From an uncultured Christensenellaceae bacterium (lineage in GTDB: Bacteria; Bacillota; Clostridia; Christensenellales; Borkfalkiaceae): DNA of 16,575 nucleotides. Where the stretch lies: positions 1 through 16,575 of the forward strand of contig CAJUMW010000001.1 of assembly GCA_910587625.1 (NCBI GenBank), in the 5' to 3' direction. Under the pieces are notes generated by a model. That model saw only the letters and a program-made list of their open reading frames with translations. It was not told where the DNA came from and ran no database searches. Positions 1 through 6,462 of the stretch are shown in pieces. Made by a program: the position numbers and the translations under genes. Numbering within the stretch: the stretch's first letter is position 1; each line of letters opens with the position of its first letter.

Positions 1-20
1 GAGCAACTTTTAAGTCCTTT

Positions 21-49
21 TTGGCTATTTTCTCTCTCTTTCTTAACTA
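21..49 (+). promoter_or_regulatory. possible promoter for the tRNA-5S unit
   Basis: A TTGGCT hexamer at 21-26 is followed, after 17 bp, by TAACTA at 44-49. The spacing suits a sigma-70-type promoter and it lies about 40 bp before the tRNA, but both hexamers are imperfect. Transcription could equally enter from outside the window, for example from an upstream rRNA operon. Confidence 0.25.
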
Positions 50-90
50 TGCAGTGTTATTTTTCAAACTGCGCAAACCGACACCATTAT

Positions 91-166
91 TCCGCTTTAG
101 CTCAGTCGGTAGAGCATTCGGCTGTTAACCGAAGTGTCGTAGGTTCAAGTCCTACAAGCGGAGCCA
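91..166 (+). tRNA. tRNA-Asn (anticodon GTT)
   Basis: A complete cloverleaf can be drawn. The acceptor stem TCCGCTT (91-97) pairs with AAGCGGA (156-162), followed by discriminator G163 and an encoded CCA at 164-166. The D arm is GCTC...GAGC. The anticodon stem TTCGG (117-121) pairs with CCGAA (129-133) around the loop CTGTTAA, giving anticodon GTT at 124-126, which reads asparagine AAC/AAU. The T arm is GTAGG-TTCAAGT-CCTAC. The 5S rRNA gene starts within about one base of the CCA end, so the two are presumably co-transcribed and separated by RNA processing. Confidence 0.97.
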
Positions 167-167
167 T

Positions 168-282
168 TCCGGTGATGATTGCAACGAGGATCCACCTGTT
201 CCCATACCGAACACAGAAGTTAAGCTCGTTTACGCCTGATGTAGTTGGGTTTTAACCCCGCAAGATACGGTAGTTGCCGGAT
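168..282 (+). rRNA. rrf: 5S ribosomal RNA
   Basis: About 115 nt with the conserved 5S core (CCTGTTCCCATACCGAACAC, 195-214), followed by AGAAGTTAAGCTC and the GTAGTTGGGTTTTAACCCCGC arm near 241-261. The ends pair as helix I: TCCGG at 168-172 with CCGGA at 277-281. It sits directly behind tRNA-Asn and is followed 10 nt later by a strong terminator. No 16S or 23S sequence is visible, so this is either a free-standing tRNA-5S unit or the 3' end of an rRNA operon beginning before the window. Exact ends are uncertain by a few bases. Confidence 0.93.
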
Positions 283-291
283 TTCAAAAAG

Positions 292-326
292 ATAAAGTAT
301 CCACTTTGTGGATACTTTATTTTTTT
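292..326 (+). terminator. intrinsic terminator after 5S rRNA
   Basis: A perfect 13-bp stem, ATAAAGTATCCAC (292-304) with GTGGATACTTTAT (308-320), closes a TTT loop and runs into a T tract to 326. It lies 10 nt after the 5S 3' end and should end the tRNA-5S transcript. Confidence 0.93.
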
Positions 327-440
327 GCCGCGCAAACAGTATTGCACGGAGTAACAGTAACTAACAGGCAAAAACTTACTTAAACGACGTTCGCGCGAAA
401 TAAATGCGCTCACTCATCTCGCATTGCACAAGCAGCGGGT

Positions 441-505
441 GTCCACTGTTTGTATTAACCGCAGTGCTCGGCACCCGACGTAGTTGGGTTTTAACCAGCA
501 AGATT
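441..505 (+). pseudogene. degenerate 5S rRNA remnant
   Basis: Positions 477-505 nearly repeat 238-266 of the intact 5S gene: both carry GTAGTTGGGTTTTAACC followed by GCAAGAT, and the remnant lacks two bases of the C run. Weaker similarity reaches back to about 441 (TCCACTGTT, then ATTAACCG, against TCCACCTGTT and ATACCGA). The 5' half and the pairing 3' end of helix I are not recognisable, so it cannot form a normal 5S rRNA. It is followed by its own terminator, as the intact copy is, which suggests decay of a duplicated 5S-terminator unit. A diverged small RNA of 5S ancestry cannot be excluded. Confidence 0.7.
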
Positions 506-520
506 AAGTTAATAATTTTA

Positions 521-558
521 AAAAGCACAGTATCGAATATTTGATACTGTGCTTTTAA
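521..558 (+). terminator. intrinsic terminator after the 5S remnant
   Basis: A perfect 14-bp stem, AAAAGCACAGTATC (521-534) with GATACTGTGCTTTT (543-556), surrounds an 8-nt loop, with the T run inside the 3' arm. It insulates the regulator operon from rRNA transcription. The A-rich 5' arm means it may also work on the opposite strand. Confidence 0.85.
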
Positions 559-584
559 TTTGCTAATTTCATATTTAACTAATT

Positions 585-613
585 GTGACGTTTTTTATAC
601 TGAAAGTGTCGCA
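585..613 (+). promoter_or_regulatory. putative LytTR operator before the regulator operon
   Basis: Two direct half-sites, GTGACG at 585-590 and GTGTCG at 606-611, start 21 bp apart with an AT-rich spacer. LytTR-family regulators such as AgrA and ComE are known to bind imperfect direct repeats about two helical turns apart. The same arrangement occurs at 6310-6338, and 32 of 38 bases match between 585-622 and 6310-6347. Its position about 80-110 bp before the LytTR gene suggests autoregulation. The core promoter is unclear; TG-T-TATTGT (654-662) is a weak extended -10 candidate with no good -35, as expected for an activator-dependent promoter. Binding by the regulator encoded here is an inference. 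Confidence 0.65.
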
Positions 614-693
614 ATGATTGAAAACGAAAGCCAATTAATTAGAATGAAAATTGTGTTATTGTAATTAATCAGGCAATTTTGTAGGGAGGAAAA

Positions 694-1425
694 ATGTTTA
701 AAGTTGCGGTAGTTGACGACGAGCAGTCGGCGGTTGTTAATCTTGTTGCCCTCATCGATAAGTACGGAAAAGACGTAAAAAAAGAATTTAACGTCGATTG
801 TTATTCTTCGGGCGGAGCATTGCTAACTTCGGGCTTTGAAGAGTACGACATAATATTTTTGGACATAGATATGCCCAATATGACGGGGCTCGAGCTTGCA
901 AAGAGCATAAGAAAGACAAACTCCAGCGTACTTTTGATATTTTGCACAAACCTCGAACAGTATGCTATCAACGGTTATGAAGTAAGCGCGTTGGGTTTTC
1001 TTATAAAGCCGGCTACGGAATTTGCCGTGTTTAATATTTTAAAGAAGGCCTGTTCAATTCTCGAAAACCAAAAGAAGGAAAAAATAGTAATAAAAACAGT
1101 TCACGGCAGCGTGGTAGTCAGCTTGTCCGACCTCATTTACGTCGAAGTTTCGCGCCATATTCTATATTATTGTATAATGCGCGACGGCGAGCCGACGGTA
1201 GTGCGCGGCAGAGGTTCGATGCAAAACGTTCTTAAAACAATAAATTACGACAACTTTGCAAGGTGCAGCACATGCTATCTTGTCAACATAAACTACGTTC
1301 TGTGCATAAAGGACAACTTTGTCGAAGTGCCGGGCAACAGCCTTATGATAAGCAGAAATTTGCGCAAGCAGTTCATAGCAAAGGTTATGGAATACTTGTC
1401 CGCAGGGGGAACGATTGGTAGATAG
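694..1425 (+). CDS. LytTR-family response regulator (AgrA-like)
   Basis: A 243-residue two-component response regulator of normal family length. Residues 1-125 form a receiver domain with the acidic pair D8-D9, phosphoacceptor D57 in LDIDMP, T85 and K105. Residues about 130-236 form a LytTR DNA-binding domain, with the pattern IYVEVSRHILYY followed by FARCSTCYLVNINYV. Start: ATG at 694, preceded by AGGGAGG at 683-689. The partner kinase starts on the base after the stop codon, so the two are probably translationally coupled. Phosphorylated LytTR proteins usually activate transcription from direct-repeat sites; such a site lies upstream of this gene and of the GH3 gene at 6463. The family is clear, but the specific gene name is not, so no symbol is given. 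Confidence 0.96.
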   Translation: MFKVAVVDDEQSAVVNLVALIDKYGKDVKKEFNVDCYSSGGALLTSGFEEYDIIFLDIDMPNMTGLELAKSIRKTNSSVLLIFCTNLEQYAINGYEVSALGFLIKPATEFAVFNILKKACSILENQKKEKIVIKTVHGSVVVSLSDLIYVEVSRHILYYCIMRDGEPTVVRGRGSMQNVLKTINYDNFARCSTCYLVNINYVLCIKDNFVEVPGNSLMISRNLRKQFIAKVMEYLSAGGTIGR

Positions 1426-2673
1426 ATGAGAGAGTACGCGGGTTTTATATCGTATATAATGGGCAACGAGTTTATGTTTCAGTTGCTTTTGGTCAGTTTA
1501 TTGGTTGTGCCGTGGCAACATAGGCGCAATCTGTTTCCCGTACGTTATGGAGTGTCGGCGGCGGTAATTATTTTAATTTCTTCGCTTTTCAATCTGCCGC
1601 TTCCATACTATTACCTCATTATCTTCGCAATGTTTTTCGGCGCGGTGATTTTAAGCTTCGACTGTAAATTCGGAGAGGCGCTGTTTGTAGCGTTGAATAC
1701 CTATTGCGTACAGTTTGTAATAAGCAATATGACGTATATGCTGTATTTCCTGTTTTCGCAACAAAATTGGCGTTTCGAAATGTTTTTTGCCGTGTCCGTT
1801 CCCGTTTTTGTAATATGCTGCGCGCTGTTCTTCTTTTTCTACACGCTGCATATCAGAAAAATAAGTAATTTACAGTTCAACAACATTACCGTGCTGTTTT
1901 CGACGGCAATATTTCTTGTTATAGCCGTATTTATAACCTACTATATGCAAATCTGGATAGGCAACGACAACAACGCTTTGTGCATAGTTATGCGCCTGTT
2001 CTCCGTTATCTTCGGCTGTACCGTTTTCTTTGTTAATATTCTCAATATGCGCACGGTAACCGTTGAAGAGGAAAAGAAGCTTTTATGCGCTCTTTTAAGT
2101 AAGGATAAGGAATATTACGAGCGCGCCCGTATCAGTCAGGAAAAGTTGAATACAAAATATCACGACTTAAAGCAGCTTGTCAACAAGGGGGAAATCGACA
2201 GGGAATACCTCAAAGAGCTGGATATAGTGCGCAGTTTTTTTACGGGCAACCGCGCGCTTGACATTATACTTACAGAAAAGGCTATGCTATGCGAGGAGGA
2301 AAATATCCGTTTGATTTGCTCGGTTGACGGCAAGTTGATAGAGTTTATGAAGCCCTACCATATATATTCGCTTATCGGCAACGCCATAGATAACGCCATT
2401 GAAAGTCTTACAAAGGTTGCCGACTCGGACAAGCGCGAGCTTACTTTAAACATCGAGCGTAGAAACGATATGTGCGTAATATCGCTCAACAACTATTTCG
2501 AGGGCAGTCTTAAAATGAAGGACGGGTTGCCCGTAACTACCAAACTCGACTCGGACAACCACGGTTACGGTATAAAAAGTATAAGGGAAACGGTCAAGTT
2601 CTATCGCGGAGAGCTATATATTTCCGCACGTAACAATATGTTCACTATTATGGCGGTTATCCCCGTAAGGTAA
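1426..2673 (+). CDS. AgrC/GHKL-type sensor histidine kinase
   Basis: A 415-residue membrane kinase. Residues 1-205 contain six or seven hydrophobic segments (roughly 16-30, 43-57, 62-78, 88-110, 119-141, 155-175, 184-205), as in polytopic peptide-sensing kinases of the AgrC/ComD type. A helical linker follows at 210-245. The phosphoacceptor is H246 in KYHDLKQL. The GHKL ATPase domain shows an N-box, GNAIDNAIES (318-327, N319/N323), and a glycine box, HGYGIKSI (379-386). It starts directly after the regulator's TAG stop with no spacer; a GGGGGA about 15 nt upstream is too far to be an obvious Shine-Dalgarno, so coupling is likely. It presumably phosphorylates the regulator at 694-1425. The signal is unknown, and no AgrB/AgrD-like pheromone genes are visible. 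Confidence 0.94.
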   Translation: MREYAGFISYIMGNEFMFQLLLVSLLVVPWQHRRNLFPVRYGVSAAVIILISSLFNLPLPYYYLIIFAMFFGAVILSFDCKFGEALFVALNTYCVQFVISNMTYMLYFLFSQQNWRFEMFFAVSVPVFVICCALFFFFYTLHIRKISNLQFNNITVLFSTAIFLVIAVFITYYMQIWIGNDNNALCIVMRLFSVIFGCTVFFVNILNMRTVTVEEEKKLLCALLSKDKEYYERARISQEKLNTKYHDLKQLVNKGEIDREYLKELDIVRSFFTGNRALDIILTEKAMLCEEENIRLICSVDGKLIEFMKPYHIYSLIGNAIDNAIESLTKVADSDKRELTLNIERRNDMCVISLNNYFEGSLKMKDGLPVTTKLDSDNHGYGIKSIRETVKFYRGELYISARNNMFTIMAVIPVR

Positions 2674-2675
2674 AT

Positions 2676-4100
2676 ATGAAAAAAAAGATTTCAGCAATTT
2701 TAACGGTGGCGGTATTGGTGCTTATTATACCGCTTTCCTGCATAATAACGGGCTTTGCGCTGCCTCCTCAGTACGGCGCGACTTACTATGCGGAACTTCC
2801 CGATATGGTCAACCGGTTGAAAACGGCGGAGGGAAAAAGAATAATAGTTGTCGGCAACAGCGGAGTTGCGTTTGCGCTTCGCGGAGATTTGGTTGAGCGC
2901 GAGCTTTCGGGATACACCGTATGTCCGTTCGGGCTTTACGGCGCGATAGGTACAAAAACCATGATGGATTTATCCAAACCCCACATACGCGAGGGGGACA
3001 TAGTAATTCTCGCGCCCGAGCAGCTTTCTCAGTCACTGTCGCTGTATTTCAGCGGAGAACACGTTTTGCCGTCCGTTGAAAGCGATTGGGGCTTGTTGAC
3101 TAATCTCGACTATAAAAATTCTTCCTCTATCGTCGGGAATTTTTCCGCATATCTCGGCAACAAGTTCGGCTATTGGAAGAGCGGCTCCGCTCCCGACCCC
3201 AAGGGCGTTTACAGGCACGACTCGTTTGATAGTAACTGCAATATGGTTTTCGAGCGCCCGCACAACGTAATGCCCGACGGCGTGGATACCAACTCGCTTA
3301 TTTCATACGACAAAAGTGTGTTTTCCGAGGATTTTGCCGACTACGTCAAAGAGTATGGCGAGCTTATAACAAAAAGGGGCGCAACGCTTTTGTTCGGGTT
3401 TGTTCCCGTAAACGCTTCGGCAATTTCTCCCGATACCACGGCGGAGGACATCGACGAGTATTACGACTATGTGTCCGAAGTGACGGGGCTTGAACTGTTG
3501 GGCAGTCCGCATAATTATATTTTGGAAAAGGAATGGTTTTACGACAACAACGTGCACTGCAACTCGTCGGGTGCGGTGGTATATACGAGAAATCTTGTCA
3601 AACATTTAAAGGCATACCTGAAAGACAGTTCAAAAACGCAGATTGAAATTCCCGAAAAGCCGCAGTTGCCCGACGGAGAAACAGTCGACGGCAACGACGC
3701 CGACGCCGACTGTTTCGAGTATTCGGAAACGGACGGACGGCTTACTATTACAGGTCTTACACAAAAGGGCGGGGAGCGCACCGAGCTCACTATTCCAACG
3801 TCGTTCAACGGCAAGCGCGTTACGGCTTTTAGTGCAAGCGCTTTTTCCGGTAATACCGTAATCGAGCGGATAATTTTACAAAAGAATATCAGGAGCATTG
3901 CGGATTCAAGCTTTAACGGCTGCACTTCGCTTAAAAGGTTGTACGTTGCAAAGGGAGAAAACCCCTCGGTCTGCGCCGTGTACGGCGGACTTTTCGACGG
4001 CGCGCCAAACTGTAAAATATATATCGAAAGCAGCTTACTTTCGGCATACGCGACAGACTATTTCTGGGCAAGGTATGCCAATTTAATGGTTGCCTATTAA
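2676..4100 (+). CDS. membrane-anchored SGNH-like protein with C-terminal BspA-type LRR
   Basis: 474 residues. Residues 4-28 form one hydrophobic N-terminal segment, with no convincing lipobox, that should anchor the protein outside the cell. Residues about 52-315 resemble the SGNH/GDSL hydrolase superfamily. Block I is VVGNSGVAF with candidate nucleophile S62, later glycines lie at FGLYGAIG (85-92), and the C-terminal block has D290 and H294 followed by NSSGA. After an acidic, proline-containing linker (321-347) come BspA-type leucine-rich repeats at about 375-424 (VTAFSASAF, IRSIADSSFNGCTSLKRLYV). The gene starts 2 nt after the kinase stop and is probably the third gene of the operon. SGNH proteins often add or remove acyl groups on glycans, but no substrate can be read here. 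It has the same two modules as the next gene in the opposite order. Confidence 0.85.
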   Translation: MKKKISAILTVAVLVLIIPLSCIITGFALPPQYGATYYAELPDMVNRLKTAEGKRIIVVGNSGVAFALRGDLVERELSGYTVCPFGLYGAIGTKTMMDLSKPHIREGDIVILAPEQLSQSLSLYFSGEHVLPSVESDWGLLTNLDYKNSSSIVGNFSAYLGNKFGYWKSGSAPDPKGVYRHDSFDSNCNMVFERPHNVMPDGVDTNSLISYDKSVFSEDFADYVKEYGELITKRGATLLFGFVPVNASAISPDTTAEDIDEYYDYVSEVTGLELLGSPHNYILEKEWFYDNNVHCNSSGAVVYTRNLVKHLKAYLKDSSKTQIEIPEKPQLPDGETVDGNDADADCFEYSETDGRLTITGLTQKGGERTELTIPTSFNGKRVTAFSASAFSGNTVIERIILQKNIRSIADSSFNGCTSLKRLYVAKGENPSVCAVYGGLFDGAPNCKIYIESSLLSAYATDYFWARYANLMVAY

Positions 4101-4104
4101 AGCT

Positions 4105-6261
4105 ATGAAAAAAATGTTTAAAATTTTAGCCGTCGCTATCGCGCTTTGTATTATTTTCGCTTCTGGCTGTACGGTTACAAATTCGGCAGACAGGGAAATT
4201 TTTTGCAAGTTAGTTTTGAGCGACGGGGTGGGGTTCAGGTGCTCGCAGCCTATCGCCGAAGTAAAAAAGGGTGAAAGCCATACTTTTGAAATGACGCTTG
4301 CAAACGGCTACGAAGTGGCAAACGTCGACTATGCGGACTATACCTTGTCCCCCGAAAGCGACCCCGATGAAAACGGAGAAAGGCAAATTGCGCTTACTTT
4401 AAATAACGTGCGCTATTCCGCCAACGTCGAGCTTGAAATGCAAAAGACGCAGACGGCAAACACGGTTACAATAAATAAAAGCGCGTTTTACGAGTGCGAC
4501 GAGTACACAAAAATAACCGAGCGCGGCGTCGCAATGTTCGAGCTGTATTTTGACAAGGACTACACTTTCGGCGGAATTAAGGAAAACGTGCGCTATGACG
4601 AGCGCGGCAGCGATTCGATGCCGGTTGACGGCAAGCGAAAGGTAATTTTAACTTTCAAGGGCATAGAAGGCGCAACCTCGTTAAATATCGAGGCAGTCGC
4701 TGTCGGAAATTCATATTCGCTAAACGTCGGGTCAAGGCGCATAAAATACGACTTAAACGGCGGCAGCTTTAACGACGGGTTCGAGGGCGGCTCGTACTCG
4801 GTCGGATACGTTTCAACTTCGCGCAACCGTCCCAACACCCACTTGGGTGCGGGCACAATAAGCCGCGAGGGCTACAATTTAATCGGTTGGAACACGAAGA
4901 GCGACGCAAGCGGAACGCACATAGGTCTTGGCAGCCGTGCGGAGGTACAAAACGGCAAGCTATGCACGCTGTATGCCGAGTGGAGCAAGCATTCTCCGCA
5001 CACGCATTTCAGCTACGGGCTGGTTGCAAGAGATGACGTAAAAAAACTTTACGACAGTCAACAGCCCGAAAGCCTTGAAAACATAAAAACCGACGAACGT
5101 GAAAACTCGGTTGCGATAATAACTTCATACAGCGGCGCGGCTAACTATGTTACCGTTCCCGACAAAATCGACGGAATAGAAGTGGGCGGAATAATGAAAA
5201 ATGCGTTTTACAGCATATCCACGCTCAGAAAAGTTACTCTGCCGCACACCCTGCAATTTATCGGGGAAGCGGCGTTCTATAACTGTAACGCGCTCAAAGA
5301 AATTACGCTTTCGGACGGATTGAAGAGCGTTTACGAAAATTCATTCGGCTACAATCCGCAGATAACTACAATCAATCTCAACGCTTCAAGCGTGCCGCTA
5401 TACGTCACTACGGAAAACGGACAGCTCGCAAACAAGATAGAGTTGCTTTTAAACGACAAAACTGCAAAGCCGAAACTTGTATTCTTTGCCGGCTGTTCGA
5501 TTTGGTACGGAGTCAACGCGCGCGAGGTAGGAGAGGTCTACAATAAATATTCCGCGTTCAATACGGGCGTAATAGGCGGAACCTGCGCGCTTTATCAGCT
5601 TGATTTGCTTTTGAGCTGTATGCGCGGCGGTGACGTGCTTGTGCACATGCCGGAGCCCACCTCGATTTATCAATTTTTATGTAACGCCGACTGCGACGCT
5701 CGGGTTTTTACAACTCTTGAAGCCAACTATGATTTGATATCGCGGCTCGATTGGACAAGATATACAAAGGTTTGGCCCGCGTTTGCGGAGTATATTTCAA
5801 GCCGAAAAACTCTGCTTTCGGCAAGCGGATATGTGCCGCAGAGCTATGAGGACGAGATAACCTATTCGGACGCATACGGGGACTATATAAAATACCGCAA
5901 CGGCGGATTTGACAACGAGGGTGAAAGGTACAACCTTGTTCAGATTGCCGACTTAACGGGCTATAAGGCTGTTGAAAAACTCGACAGTTGCTACCGTCGG
6001 TTTACGGACAAAGGTATAGACGTGCTGTTCGGCTACGGTCCCACCAATTTGGACGGACTGTCATACAGCTCGGGCGTAGAGCTTGAAAACTATTTGAAAA
6101 AGGAGTTTGCCTTTTTCAAAACGCCGATAGAGATGTTTATGCCTTTCTCGGCGGCGGTTATGCAAGCAAAATACTTTTTTGACACAAATTACCACCTTTC
6201 TACCGAGGGCGCAAAGCTGTTTACAGAGGACGTGATTCAACGCATAGGACAGTATTTATAG
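4105..6261 (+). CDS. lipoprotein with InlB-type repeat, BspA-type LRR and C-terminal SGNH-like domain
   Basis: 718 residues from ATG 4105, chosen because it gives a clean signal peptide starting MKKMFKILA and lies 4 nt after the previous stop. A TTG at 4090 would add five residues and overlap the upstream gene. The lipobox FASGC puts the lipid-modified cysteine at residue 22. In order: two similar beta-rich segments (about 35-115 and 119-200); an InlB B-type repeat (about 215-293, from YDLNGGS through GYNLIGWNT to LYAEW); BspA-type leucine-rich repeats (about 345-425); and an SGNH-like domain (about 456-718) with S465 in AGCSIWYG and D693/H697 in FDTNYHLSTEG. No strong Shine-Dalgarno is visible, consistent with coupling. 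It is the last gene before the terminator at 6266. Likely a surface adhesin or glycan esterase-like protein; substrate unknown. Confidence 0.87.
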   Translation: MKKMFKILAVAIALCIIFASGCTVTNSADREIFCKLVLSDGVGFRCSQPIAEVKKGESHTFEMTLANGYEVANVDYADYTLSPESDPDENGERQIALTLNNVRYSANVELEMQKTQTANTVTINKSAFYECDEYTKITERGVAMFELYFDKDYTFGGIKENVRYDERGSDSMPVDGKRKVILTFKGIEGATSLNIEAVAVGNSYSLNVGSRRIKYDLNGGSFNDGFEGGSYSVGYVSTSRNRPNTHLGAGTISREGYNLIGWNTKSDASGTHIGLGSRAEVQNGKLCTLYAEWSKHSPHTHFSYGLVARDDVKKLYDSQQPESLENIKTDERENSVAIITSYSGAANYVTVPDKIDGIEVGGIMKNAFYSISTLRKVTLPHTLQFIGEAAFYNCNALKEITLSDGLKSVYENSFGYNPQITTINLNASSVPLYVTTENGQLANKIELLLNDKTAKPKLVFFAGCSIWYGVNAREVGEVYNKYSAFNTGVIGGTCALYQLDLLLSCMRGGDVLVHMPEPTSIYQFLCNADCDARVFTTLEANYDLISRLDWTRYTKVWPAFAEYISSRKTLLSASGYVPQSYEDEITYSDAYGDYIKYRNGGFDNEGERYNLVQIADLTGYKAVEKLDSCYRRFTDKGIDVLFGYGPTNLDGLSYSSGVELENYLKKEFAFFKTPIEMFMPFSAAVMQAKYFFDTNYHLSTEGAKLFTEDVIQRIGQYL

Positions 6262-6265
6262 AGTA

Positions 6266-6303
6266 AAAATTCCGTGATTTTTATTGCGGAATTTTATTTT
6301 TTT
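6266..6303 (+). terminator. intrinsic terminator ending the regulator operon
   Basis: The stem AAAATTCCG (6266-6274) pairs with CGGAATTTT (6287-6295), a T-G wobble may extend it inward, and seven Ts follow at 6297-6303. It lies just after the stop codon at 6261 and before the next direct-repeat operator, separating two transcription units. Confidence 0.85.
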
Positions 6304-6309
6304 CCGAAA

Positions 6310-6338
6310 GTGCCGTTTTTTTTACTAAATGTGTCGCA
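6310..6338 (+). promoter_or_regulatory. putative LytTR operator before the GH3 operon
   Basis: GTGCCG at 6310-6315 and GTGTCG at 6331-6336 start 21 bp apart around a T-rich spacer. The sequence and spacing match the element at 585-613 in front of the LytTR regulator gene. No other pair of this kind was found in the intergenic regions of this window. It probably places the glycosidase operon under the regulator encoded at 694-1425. Confidence 0.65.
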
Positions 6339-6372
6339 AGTATTGAATTTATTTTTTTATTTACTATTATGT

Positions 6373-6400
6373 TTGTACAATGCTTTTTTTGTGATATTCT
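6373..6400 (+). promoter_or_regulatory. candidate core promoter of the GH3 operon
   Basis: TTGTAC (6373-6378) is separated by 16 bp from TATTCT (6395-6400), which has an extended -10 TGA before it. This predicts transcription starting near 6407 and a leader of about 55 nt. TACAAT at 6376-6381 is an alternative -10 without a good -35. The weak -35 choices agree with an activator bound at 6310-6338, but the exact promoter is not settled. Confidence 0.45.
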
Positions 6401-6462
6401 ATCAGAATTTACACAAAAGCGCAGGAAAAACAAGAAATTAAATTAAAAATTGGAGGAAAAAA

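Larger units (their letters stand above)
283..693 (+). other. intergenic region after the 5S gene
   Basis: This 411-nt stretch carries no credible protein gene. It holds the 5S terminator (292-326), about 110 nt in which I recognise nothing (327-440), a degenerate 5S-like remnant (441-505), a second terminator (521-558), and the promoter region of the regulator operon with a direct-repeat operator (585-613) and ribosome binding site (683-689). Confidence 0.7.

Noticed and set aside
49..255. A 68-codon open frame over the tRNA and 5S genes
   Set aside because: It is explained by structured RNA genes on the same strand and has no protein-like features.
327..440. Possible riboswitch or small RNA between the two terminators
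   Set aside because: I found no conserved riboswitch core and no clear promoter, and the only recognisable sequence nearby is the 5S-like remnant after 441.
4090..4104. TTG start at 4090 for the second SGNH/LRR gene
   Set aside because: It would put five residues in front of a good lipoprotein signal peptide and overlap the previous gene. ATG at 4105 gives the usual positively charged start.
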